From assembly GCA_018384365.1 (NCBI GenBank), contig JAHAYX010000017.1:96004-160003 (forward strand): a stretch of 64,000 nucleotides of DNA, read 5' to 3'. Position 1 is the stretch's first letter. The number at the start of each line of letters is the position of its first letter. Positions 7,561 through 15,031 of this stretch are shown in pieces. Below the pieces are notes generated by a model that was given only the letters and a program-made list of their open reading frames with translations, was not told the origin of the DNA and made no database searches. The position numbers and the translations under genes were made by a program. This DNA is from Clostridiaceae bacterium. Lineage in GTDB: Bacteria; Bacillota; Clostridia; Oscillospirales; QAMX01.

Positions 7561-8835
7561 ATGGAAACACTGCTCAGCATAGCCGTGGCGCTGACCGCGG
7601 GACTTCTGCTCTCGCGTGTTGTGAAATTGATAAAACTGCCTGCCGTTACCGGATATCTGATCGCGGGCATTCTGATCGGGCCGTATTGCCTGGGCCGTCT
7701 GGGCATCCCCGGCCTCGGTTTTCCCACGCACGAGGCCGTCACCTCGCTCGACGTGATCTCGCAGGTTGCGCTGGGCTTCATCGCCTTTGCAATCGGCAAC
7801 GAATTCCGCCTGTCCCAGCTGAAAAAAACCGGCCGTCAGGCAACGGTCATCGCCATTGTGCAGGCGCTGGTCGCCACGCTGCTCGTGGACCTGGTGCTGG
7901 GCGCCATCCACTTCCTCGTGCCGGATAAGCTGCCGCTGGAGGCCGCCATCACGCTTGGTGCCATTGCAACCGCGACCGCTCCGGCCGCGACGCTGATGGT
8001 CGTTCGCCAGTACAAAGCGCGCGGCCCGCTGACCGATATCCTGCTGCCCATTGTCGCGCTGGACGACGCAGTCGGTCTGGTCGTGTTCGCCGTCTCCTTC
8101 GGTATTGCCAAGGCCATGATCCACGGCGAATTCAGCCTGGTTGCCATTCTGGCGGAGCCGCTTTTGGAGGTCGTACTCTCCGTGGTGCTCGGCTTCCTGA
8201 TGGGCCTGCTCTTCACGTTCTTTGAAAAATGGTTCCATTCCAACAGCAAACGTCTGTGCCTGTCCGTCACCTTTGTTATCATGACAGTCGCGCTCTCCAT
8301 GCTGGAGTTCGAGGTCGGCGGCATCCATATCGGCTTCTCGTCCCTGCTCGTGTGCATGATGCTCGGTTCCGTATTCTGCAATATCTGCGATTTCTCGCCG
8401 GAATTGATGGAAAAAACGGATAAATGGACCGCCCCACTCTTCGTGCTGTTCTTCGTGCTCAGCGGCGCCGAACTGGAGCTCAGCGTATTCTCCGATATCG
8501 TGATCGTACTGATCGGCGCGGCATACATTTTCTCGCGCTCGGCCGGTAAATATCTCGGTTCTTATTTCTCCGCGCGCGCCGTCAAATGCGCGCCCAACAT
8601 TGTGAAATACCTCGGCATCACATTGCTGCCGCAGGCCGGTGTGGCGCTTGGTATGTCCCTCACCGCCGCCCAGGTGCTGGGCGCGGAGGGTTCGCTCATC
8701 CGCAATGTGTCGCTCTTCGCCGTGCTGATTTATGAACTGGTCGGCCCGCTGCTGACCAAGATCGCCCTGACCCGATCCGGCGAAATCGTCCCGCGTGCCG
8801 TCGCGGACATTTCCGATGACGAGGACGACGAATAA
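7561..8835 (+). CDS. CPA2-type cation:proton antiporter
   Basis: A 424-aa integral membrane protein of the monovalent cation:proton antiporter-2 family. It starts inside a hydrophobic helix (METLLSIAVALTAGLLLSRVV) and has LPAVTGYLIAGILIGPY, the signature of these exchangers. TATAPAATLMVVRQY and LPIVALDDAVGLVVFAVSFG follow, the latter with the conserved paired aspartates of the ion site. About twelve hydrophobic segments are visible. It ends in an acidic tail (DISDDEDDE) with no NAD-binding TrkA-N domain, unlike Kef K+/H+ systems. ATG at 7561 follows GGAAAGAGG; the upstream in-frame extension in the track has no ribosome site. Na+ or K+ specificity cannot be told. Confidence 0.9.
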   Translation: METLLSIAVALTAGLLLSRVVKLIKLPAVTGYLIAGILIGPYCLGRLGIPGLGFPTHEAVTSLDVISQVALGFIAFAIGNEFRLSQLKKTGRQATVIAIVQALVATLLVDLVLGAIHFLVPDKLPLEAAITLGAIATATAPAATLMVVRQYKARGPLTDILLPIVALDDAVGLVVFAVSFGIAKAMIHGEFSLVAILAEPLLEVVLSVVLGFLMGLLFTFFEKWFHSNSKRLCLSVTFVIMTVALSMLEFEVGGIHIGFSSLLVCMMLGSVFCNICDFSPELMEKTDKWTAPLFVLFFVLSGAELELSVFSDIVIVLIGAAYIFSRSAGKYLGSYFSARAVKCAPNIVKYLGITLLPQAGVALGMSLTAAQVLGAEGSLIRNVSLFAVLIYELVGPLLTKIALTRSGEIVPRAVADISDDEDDE

Positions 8836-8845
8836 ACCGCAAGTA

Positions 8846-8884
8846 AAAGAGGCAGTTTCCATTCGGAAACTGCCTCTTTTTTTA
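8846..8884. terminator. bidirectional terminator, antiporter / pgcA
   Basis: AAAGAGGCAGTTTCC ATTC GGAAACTGCCTCTTTTTTT, a near-perfect hairpin between convergent genes. Confidence 0.93.
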
Positions 8885-8896
8885 TCCTTTTTCCTT

Positions 8897-10573
8897 TTAT
8901 GCGTCAATCAGCGCATTCATCACGGCGCGGCGCTCCGCAAGCACCTGCTCCGCCTCTTCGCGTGTCGGACGGCGCACGGAATAATACACCTTGATCTTCG
9001 GTTCCGTGCCGGACGGGCGTACCGCCATCCAGGAACCGTCCGCAAAGCGGTATTTCAGCACGTCGGACTTCGGCAAATCGCCAACGCCCTGCGTATAGTC
9101 CAAAAGCTCCGTCACATCCGGCATCAGGGACACGCCGCGCTGCCGCAGCTGTGCACTGATTGCGCGGATGCGCTCCGCGCCGTCCTTCCCCTTCAGGGTG
9201 TAGGAGTCCAGTACGTCCAGATACATCCCGTATTCTTCATAAAGGCCCGCCAGCACATCCACCAGCGTCTTGCCCTGCGCCAGATAATAGGCCGCCATCT
9301 CGCAGATGAGCATACTGGCCACCACGGCGTCCTTGTCGCGCGCGTGCGTGCCGACGAGATAGCCATAACTCTCCTCATAACCCATGACGAATTCCTGCGA
9401 GCCGTCCTTTTCATAGCGGTTCATGCGGTCGCCGATGAATTTGAAGCCCGTCAGCGTATCCACCACCTGCAAACCGTGCTTTTTCGCGATATCCGCGCCG
9501 AATTCGCTCGTCACGATGGTTTTCACCAGCGTGGACTTCGGATTCAAAGCGGCCGCGCGGCGCGTCAGCACATAGTTCACAAGCAGCGCGCCCGTCTGGT
9601 TGCCGGAGAAGAGCTGGAACCCGTCTTTCCCGCGCACGGCAATGCCCACGCGGTCGCAGTCCGGATCGGTGCCCAGTACCAGATCCGCACCCTCAGCCTC
9701 CGCCTGTTCGATGGCCAGACGCAGTGCATCACGTTCCTCGGGGTTCGGCGAGCGCACCGTGGAGAAATTGCCGTCCGGCTTCTCCTGCGCCGCCACAATC
9801 CGTACGCCCGTAAAGCCCTGATGCGCCAATACCTCGCGCACCGGGACGTTGCCGGTACCGTGCAGCGGCGAATATACGATCTTCAGCGCCGCGCGCGCCT
9901 CAGCCGGCAGCTCATGCGCCTGCGTTTCCACCGCCGCCTCGAATGCGTCGAGCACTTCGCGCCCGATTTCATGATAAAGGCCCGCCGCACGCGCTGCATC
10001 CTCGTCCATCACACGCGTTGCTGTGATATCCACCGCGCCCACGCGGTCGATCACGGCCGCAGCATCCTCCAGGCCAAGCTGGCAGCCCGTTTCGTCATAG
10101 GCCTTGTAGCCGTTATATTCTTTCGGATTGTGGCTCGCGGTGATGACAATACCACCCGCGCAGCCCAGATGCCGCACCGCAAAGGACAAAAGCGGCGTGG
10201 CGGAAAGGATCGTGAACAGATAAGCCGAAATACCGGCCGCTGCCATCGTCAAAGCTGCCTCATGCGCGAATTCCTGCGAACGGTTGCGTGAGTCAAACGC
10301 AATTGCCACGCCGCGCGTCTTTGCCGCGTCGCCGTAGGTATCCAGCAAAAACTGTGCAAATCCCGTCGTCGCACGGCGGACATTGTACTGGTTCATGCGG
10401 TTTGTACCCGCGCCCATCACGCCGCGCAGACCGCCCGTACCGAATTCCAGATCGCGATAGAAACGATCTTCGATTTCGCGTTCGTCCGTCAGCGATGCCA
10501 GTTCCGCCCGCGTGGCTTCATCAAAAAACGGGTCGTTTTTCCAATATTCAAATGTCTCACGATAAGTGCCCAT
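8897..10573 (-). CDS. pgcA: Phosphoglucomutase (alpha-D-phosphohexomutase family)
   Basis: A 558-aa phosphohexomutase, most likely converting glucose-1-phosphate and glucose-6-phosphate. It shows LEFGTGGLRGVMGAGTNRMN at residues 42-61, the catalytic phosphoserine motif TASHNPKEYNGYKAY (S147), the metal loop GTDPDCDRVG, GYEESYGYL, and the phosphate-binding RPSGTEPKIKVYYSV near the C-terminus. Length fits PgcA/YhxB. Start ATG with AAGGAAG upstream; the tracked start is a TTG two codons earlier. It is the third gene of the hexokinase-pgi-pgcA operon. Confidence 0.95.
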   Translation of the reverse strand: MGTYRETFEYWKNDPFFDEATRAELASLTDEREIEDRFYRDLEFGTGGLRGVMGAGTNRMNQYNVRRATTGFAQFLLDTYGDAAKTRGVAIAFDSRNRSQEFAHEAALTMAAAGISAYLFTILSATPLLSFAVRHLGCAGGIVITASHNPKEYNGYKAYDETGCQLGLEDAAAVIDRVGAVDITATRVMDEDAARAAGLYHEIGREVLDAFEAAVETQAHELPAEARAALKIVYSPLHGTGNVPVREVLAHQGFTGVRIVAAQEKPDGNFSTVRSPNPEERDALRLAIEQAEAEGADLVLGTDPDCDRVGIAVRGKDGFQLFSGNQTGALLVNYVLTRRAAALNPKSTLVKTIVTSEFGADIAKKHGLQVVDTLTGFKFIGDRMNRYEKDGSQEFVMGYEESYGYLVGTHARDKDAVVASMLICEMAAYYLAQGKTLVDVLAGLYEEYGMYLDVLDSYTLKGKDGAERIRAISAQLRQRGVSLMPDVTELLDYTQGVGDLPKSDVLKYRFADGSWMAVRPSGTEPKIKVYYSVRRPTREEAEQVLAERRAVMNALIDA

Positions 10574-10614
10574 AGTCAAACTTCCTTTCCTTCCGCTTGC
10601 TTGTCCGGCAGCGC

Positions 10615-11898
10615 TTACTTTCTGCCCAGCAGCGCGAACATATTCTTCTTATATTCCTCCACGCCGGGCTGGTCAAACGGGTTCACGCCCTGCATATAGC
10701 CGGAAATCCCGCACGCCGCTTCAAAGAAATAGACCAGCGCGCCGAAGGTTTCCTCATCCGGGCGGTCCGCAACCAGTTCCATGCACGGCACGCCGCCGGA
10801 AATGTGCGCACGGCGGATGCCCTCTGCGGCGCAGGCGAAAATTTCATCATAATCGCGGTCCGCAACATAGTTCAGGCCGTCCTCGTCGGCCTCCACGCGC
10901 GGCACCTTCACGCGGCGCGCGCTCTGCGCAAAGCGCAGTATGGTCTCCTGCAGCATCCGTTCGCCGTCCTGAATGTACTGTCCGAGCGAGTGCAGGTCGG
11001 CCGTCAGCTCGCAGGAGGCCGGGAAAATCCCCAGGCCCTGTTTGCCTTCGCTCTCGCCATACAGCTGCTTCCACCACTCGGCCAGGAAGCGGGTGTTTTC
11101 TCCGGGATAGGAGAGCACCTCCACCTTTTTCCCCTTGCGGTACAGCGCCTGACGCGCCGCCGCATAGATCACCGAGGGATTTTCCGCGGTTTCCGCAAGC
11201 GATTCCGCCATCTGCGCGGCCGCGCCCGCCATCACGCGGGAGATATCAATGCCGGCCGCTGCCATCGGCAGCAGGCCCACCGGCGTCAGCACGCTGTATC
11301 GTCCGCCAACGTCATCCGGAATTACAAACGTTTCATAGCCTTCGCGGTCCGCAATGCCTTTTAAGACGCCGCGGGCACGGTCGGTCGTGCAGAGGATGCG
11401 CGCGCGGGCGCCCTCCTTGCCATAGGTCTCCTCCAGATACGCGCGGAAGATGCGAAAAGCCAGTGCGGGCTCCAGCGTTGTTCCGGATTTCGAGATGACA
11501 TTCACATACAGTTCTTTTCCGCGCACAAGGTCGAGCACCTCGGCAATATCGTCCGCAGAAATGCCGTTTCCGATAAAGTAAATCGCCGGGCCGGCGGTTT
11601 TCGCCTCGTTATGGCGCGGAGAACACAGCAGCTCCAGTGCCGCACGCGCGCCGAGATAGGATCCGCCAATGCCGATCACCACAAAAGCCTGCGCGTGCTC
11701 CCGCACACGCCGTCCTGCGGCCTCGATGCGTGCAAATTCCGCGCGGTCATAGGTTTCCGGCAGACGCAGCCAGCCCAGAAAATCGCTGCCCGCACCGTTT
11801 CCGGCCTTTAATGTGCGCAGGGCCTCCACCGCCGCGGCAGTATCCGGCGTTTCCGTCTCCAGGAAGGGAAGAATGCCGTCAAGTCCGATTCTGATCAT
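10615..11898 (-). CDS. pgi: Glucose-6-phosphate isomerase
   Basis: A 427-aa Pgi of the short bacterial type, interconverting glucose-6-phosphate and fructose-6-phosphate. Motifs: VVIGIGGSYLGARAALELL, VISKSGTTLEPALAFRIFR, the catalytic-Glu region ENTRFLAEWWKQLYGESEGKQGLG, LHSLGQYIQDG, and the C-terminal NPFDQPGVEEYKKNMFALLG with the catalytic Lys. The gap to pgcA is 41 nt and to the upstream hexokinase 20 nt, so the three are probably co-transcribed. The ribosome site before the ATG is weak (GGTGAT). Confidence 0.97.
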   Translation of the reverse strand: MIRIGLDGILPFLETETPDTAAAVEALRTLKAGNGAGSDFLGWLRLPETYDRAEFARIEAAGRRVREHAQAFVVIGIGGSYLGARAALELLCSPRHNEAKTAGPAIYFIGNGISADDIAEVLDLVRGKELYVNVISKSGTTLEPALAFRIFRAYLEETYGKEGARARILCTTDRARGVLKGIADREGYETFVIPDDVGGRYSVLTPVGLLPMAAAGIDISRVMAGAAAQMAESLAETAENPSVIYAAARQALYRKGKKVEVLSYPGENTRFLAEWWKQLYGESEGKQGLGIFPASCELTADLHSLGQYIQDGERMLQETILRFAQSARRVKVPRVEADEDGLNYVADRDYDEIFACAAEGIRRAHISGGVPCMELVADRPDEETFGALVYFFEAACGISGYMQGVNPFDQPGVEEYKKNMFALLGRK

Positions 11899-11918
11899 AC
11901 GAATATCACCAAGCTTCC

Positions 11919-13199
11919 TTATGTATTTATAAGCGCGGCAACCGCCGAGCCAATCAGCGTGGCGTCATCAGCCTTCACAATCTCACAGTGAAAGCCAAGT
12001 TCGCCGCGCAGGAATGTATCCAGATACTGTTCCAGCTTCGGGCGGAACAGAGGCGCCTTGTAAAAGGTCGTGCCCTCTGCAACAATGCCGACCGGATGCG
12101 CCGGGTCATGTCCCTGCCCTGTCTGAGTCAGGATAGCCGCGAAATTCACCGCGGTAATGCGCGCCGCGCGGTCAAAGCAATCCTCAACCAAGGCAAAAAG
12201 CACTGCATGATCGTCCGGCGCGGCAAAAAACTGCGCCAAAACGCCCTTTCCTTCCACGAAATCCGAAATTTCGATCATGTTGTAAACGCGTTCCATGTCA
12301 TAGGCCGCCGTGAGCCGTTCGGAGAACAGCCCCTCGCGCACCGCGCCGCGCACGGTCCGCGTGATCAGCTCGCCCAGATAGGCGCCGGAGATCATTTTTT
12401 CCGTCAGATGGTCGCCGGGATTCTGCGAAGCCGCATCGAGTTCGCAGTCATAGTCGCCGCGCGGGAAGCCGCTGTAACAGCCGCTTTCCAGATTCACGGC
12501 CATGGTACCCGTGCCGCCGCCGATTTTCGGAATTTCGGCCATGTTTTCCAGATAGCAGGTATTCGTACCCGTGCCCAGAATAAAGCCGATGGTCCCCGCG
12601 TATTCGCGGTTTTCATAGCCGATGCCGCAGAGCATGGTCGCGACCGTGTCATTGAGCACGATGAACTGTTTCGGCGCCGCACCGCGTGCCGCCAGGGCGG
12701 CATTGATGCCCTCGCCGATCAGACGGCCGCCGGCATCCGGGATGGAAACTTCTTTGGAAAAGGCCAGAATCCGGCCATCCCGGTTCGGCAGGATCTCCGT
12801 CGGGAAGGAAAAGCAAAAACCCACCCGTTCCGACACGTCCGCGTATTCCAGGATAAATCCGGCCAGCGCGTCAAAAAATGCGTCGCAGGTGATTTCTCCC
12901 TGCGTGCCGGGCATGGGGAATTTCTGAAAGCCCTCCACCACGGGAGAACCAAGGTCGTCGAAATGTACGGCGGCAATGCGGAAATTGGTTCCGCCGGCGT
13001 CCATCACAATCACCGCCTGCTCGCGCGGCACCTGGCGCCCGCCGGAAAGATAGGTCGGGATCATCATCAGCGAGGAAGGATGCCCCGCAAGCCCGTCCCG
13101 CATGGCGCGCAGGAACTCGCCCGTACAGCGCAGCAGCGGAATACCGCTGGCTGCCATGTTATGCCGTTTTAAAAAAGCTTCCACTTTATTGAAATGCAT
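11919..13199 (-). CDS. Hexokinase (eukaryotic-type, hexokinase/HKDC family)
   Basis: A 426-aa sugar kinase of the hexokinase family, phosphorylating glucose or another hexose with ATP. It resembles hexokinase rather than bacterial ROK glucokinases: VIVMDAGGTNFRIAAVHF (phosphate-1 loop), FCFSFPTEI, FIVLNDTVATMLCGIGYE with the catalytic Asp, and IGFILGTGTNTCYLENM. The C-terminal VGIVAEGTTFYKAPLFRPKLEQYL is also hexokinase-like. The ATG sits 5 nt behind AGGTGAT; the 28-codon upstream extension in the track has no support. It heads the pgi-pgcA operon. Confidence 0.9.
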   Translation of the reverse strand: MHFNKVEAFLKRHNMAASGIPLLRCTGEFLRAMRDGLAGHPSSLMMIPTYLSGGRQVPREQAVIVMDAGGTNFRIAAVHFDDLGSPVVEGFQKFPMPGTQGEITCDAFFDALAGFILEYADVSERVGFCFSFPTEILPNRDGRILAFSKEVSIPDAGGRLIGEGINAALAARGAAPKQFIVLNDTVATMLCGIGYENREYAGTIGFILGTGTNTCYLENMAEIPKIGGGTGTMAVNLESGCYSGFPRGDYDCELDAASQNPGDHLTEKMISGAYLGELITRTVRGAVREGLFSERLTAAYDMERVYNMIEISDFVEGKGVLAQFFAAPDDHAVLFALVEDCFDRAARITAVNFAAILTQTGQGHDPAHPVGIVAEGTTFYKAPLFRPKLEQYLDTFLRGELGFHCEIVKADDATLIGSAVAALINT

Positions 13200-13574
13200 A
13201 ATGATCACCTGAATTTCCGAAATTTCTTTCACAAAGCGCAGTCCGCAAAAGCCGGCTGCAAAATGTCCGGCACGCCACAGCACGGTTTCCCGGCGTCTTC
13301 CGGACCGGCGGCGGGCAGAACGATCCGTGTTTCCCGGCGAAAAAGAATCTTTTGGGAAGGGTTAGCGGGTTTCATGTATAGTATACACTAAAATTTCCCG
13401 TTCGTCTATCAAAATTATGGTCTTTTTGTTGAAAATCTGCCGGTCAGTTTCCACAATTTTTTGCACAATGTCAAAAAAATAGTGCTTATACTTTCCGGCG
13501 TGCGCCGTATACTATCTCAGACGGTGAAAGAAAACCGTCTGAGCTTGATTCGGCATATGGAAGGAGACCGGAAC
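13200..13574. other. divergent intergenic region, hexokinase operon / small coat genes
   Basis: No convincing gene. It holds a TGTATA-G-TATACA palindrome (13375-13387) on the hexokinase side, a sigma-G-like pair TTATA-N17-TATACTA (13486-13514) for the coat genes, and a 10-bp hairpin CTCAGACGGT/ACCGTCTGAG (13516-13543) at the start of the presumed coat transcript. No clear sigma-A promoter for the hexokinase operon was found. Confidence 0.5.
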
Positions 13575-13760
13575 ATGGCAAATCTGACTTCCAAAGAGGC
13601 AACTGCCCTGGAGGAGCAGCTTGGCAGCGAGCAGGTGCTGGTTGCAAAATACCGGGGCATGGCGGCAATGTGCACGGACGCGGTGATCAAGACCAAGCTG
13701 GAGCAGATCGCTTCGCGTCACCAGCAGCATTACGACCGCATCGTCGGTTATCTGAAGTAA
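13575..13760 (+). CDS. Small spore coat-associated protein (CotF-like helical)
   Basis: A 61-aa protein, predicted all-helical: LTSKEATALEEQLGSEQVLVAKYRGMAAMC followed by KLEQIASRHQQHYDRIVGYLK. It looks like one half of a coat F ferritin-like domain, resembling the N-terminal half of the CotF-like protein at 6878. The ATG follows AAGGAGACCGGAAC; the tracked ORF starts upstream without support. It is 13 nt ahead of a second CotF-like gene, and a sigma-G-like promoter precedes both, so a spore coat or inner-spore role is likely. Confidence 0.7.
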   Translation: MANLTSKEATALEEQLGSEQVLVAKYRGMAAMCTDAVIKTKLEQIASRHQQHYDRIVGYLK

Positions 13761-13773
13761 GGAGGAACCCAAA

Positions 13774-14040
13774 ATGGCCAATAACGTGATCAATATGAGC
13801 GAACGCGACATTTTGGATGACTTTCTCTCCTCGCAGAAATTCATTGCGGACACGTATAACACCTGGGCGGGCGAATGCGTGAACGCCAATCTGCGCGACG
13901 ACTTTCTGTGCATCCTGAAGGAGGAGCACGACATCCAGTCGGAGCTTTTCACCGAAATGCAGAACCACGGCTGGTATCAAACAAAACCGGTCGAACAAAC
14001 GGAGCTGGATAAGCTCCGTCAGAAATTCGGCTGCTGCTGA
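13774..14040 (+). CDS. Spore coat protein, CotF family (small)
   Basis: An 88-aa protein with the coat F motif: DDFLSSQKFIADTYNTWAGECVNANLRDDFLCILKEEHDIQSELFTEMQNHGWY, then a Cys-rich end (FGCC). ATG follows AAGGAGGAACCCAAA. It forms a two-gene unit with the 61-aa helical protein and ends at a strong terminator. Confidence 0.85.
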   Translation: MANNVINMSERDILDDFLSSQKFIADTYNTWAGECVNANLRDDFLCILKEEHDIQSELFTEMQNHGWYQTKPVEQTELDKLRQKFGCC

Positions 14041-14046
14041 AAAAAA

Positions 14047-14092
14047 ACACACCCCGCAGGGAGGTTTTCCTGCGGGGCCTCTTTCCTTTTGC
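14047..14092. terminator. terminator, coat genes / sirtuin
   Basis: CCCCGCAGG/CCTGCGGGG hairpin followed by CCTCTTTCCTTTT and preceded by an A-run; between convergent genes. Confidence 0.8.
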
Positions 14093-14101
14093 CGCACGGC
14101 G

Positions 14102-14836
14102 TCAGCGCATTTTCAAAGCGGAAACCACGCGGATCACGTCCTCGTGAAAAATCAGCTCCGCTTCGCCGTCATAGGAAGTTTCCGACTTATTGATGAGCAC
14201 CAGATGCTCTCCGCGGAAATAGCGTACATACATCGCCGCGGGATACACCACCAGCGACGTGCCGATCACCAGCATGGCGTCCGCCGCGCGGATAGCGGCG
14301 ATGGCGCGTGCAACGACCTGTTCGTCCAGCGGCTCCTCGTACAGCACCACGTCCGGGCGTATGATCCCGCCGCAGTCCGGGCAATGCGGCACGCCTGCGG
14401 GCAGTACGGCCTCCATACCGAAGTGCCGGCCGCAGCGCATACAGGTGTTGCGCAGCGCGCTGCCGTGCAGCTCCAGCACCGTTGTGCTGCCGGCCGCCTG
14501 ATGCAGCCCGTCAATATTCTGCGTCACCACCGTGATATGCCGTTCGTCCGACTCCATACCTGCAATATAGTAATGCGCCGCATTCGGTTTTGCGTCCGGA
14601 TACAGCATTTTGGACTGATAAAATTCGTAAAACAGGTCAGGATGCGCCAGAAAGAAGGAATGGGAAACGATTTCCTCCGGTGCATACTGTCCGTCACCCA
14701 TGCGGTATATCCCGTTTTCCGAGCGAAAATCCGGTATACCGGAGGGGCAGCTGATCCCCGCGCCCGTGAAAACGCACAGGTTTTTGCTTTCATCTATGAT
14801 CTGCCGCAGCCGTTCAATTTTTGTCAAACTTGTCAA
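14102..14836 (-). CDS. NAD-dependent protein deacylase (sirtuin)
   Basis: A 244-aa Sir2-family protein, removing acyl groups from lysine with NAD+. It shows CVFTGAGISCPSGIPDFRS, the catalytic VTQNIDGLHQAAGS and ELHGSALRNTC, a complete Cys4 zinc site (CMRC ... CPDC), IRPDVVLYEEPLD, and MLVIGTSLVVYPAA. The tracked ORF begins far upstream over a terminator-like region; the best start is TTG at 14836 behind AGAAGG (4 nt spacing). A second TTG at 14827 is an alternative. A TTTTCA-N17-TATAAT promoter supports a start here. Confidence 0.92.
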   Translation of the reverse strand: MTSLTKIERLRQIIDESKNLCVFTGAGISCPSGIPDFRSENGIYRMGDGQYAPEEIVSHSFFLAHPDLFYEFYQSKMLYPDAKPNAAHYYIAGMESDERHITVVTQNIDGLHQAAGSTTVLELHGSALRNTCMRCGRHFGMEAVLPAGVPHCPDCGGIIRPDVVLYEEPLDEQVVARAIAAIRAADAMLVIGTSLVVYPAAMYVRYFRGEHLVLINKSETSYDGEAELIFHEDVIRVVSALKMR

Positions 14837-14887
14837 CCATCCTTCTGATAGCCTCGGCCGTTTTTTGCCGGTTAGGATTGCAGGGTT

Positions 14888-14916
14888 ATTATACAGCAGA
14901 TCTTTTTCTTTGAAAA
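14888..14916 (-). promoter_or_regulatory. sigma-A promoter of the sirtuin gene
   Basis: Minus strand TTTTCA, 17 bp, TATAAT, about 50 nt upstream of the TTG start. Confidence 0.65.
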
Positions 14917-14980
14917 GATGATTTTTCCATTTTTTGCGGACGCAGCGCCTTTTTCCTCCGCCGCCGGAGCCATGGAAGCA

Positions 14981-15016
14981 AAAAAATCCCGTTTCGAAAA
15001 CTCGAAACGGGATTTT
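14981..15016 (-). terminator. terminator of the GH120 gene
   Basis: AATCCCGTTTCGA/TCGAAACGGGATT stem followed on the minus strand by T7. Confidence 0.92.
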
Positions 15017-15031
15017 GGCCTTCAAAACCGC

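Noticed and set aside
8795-10291. 498-aa plus-strand ORF
   Set aside because: Antisense to pgcA, starting inside the antiporter gene and crossing a strong terminator.
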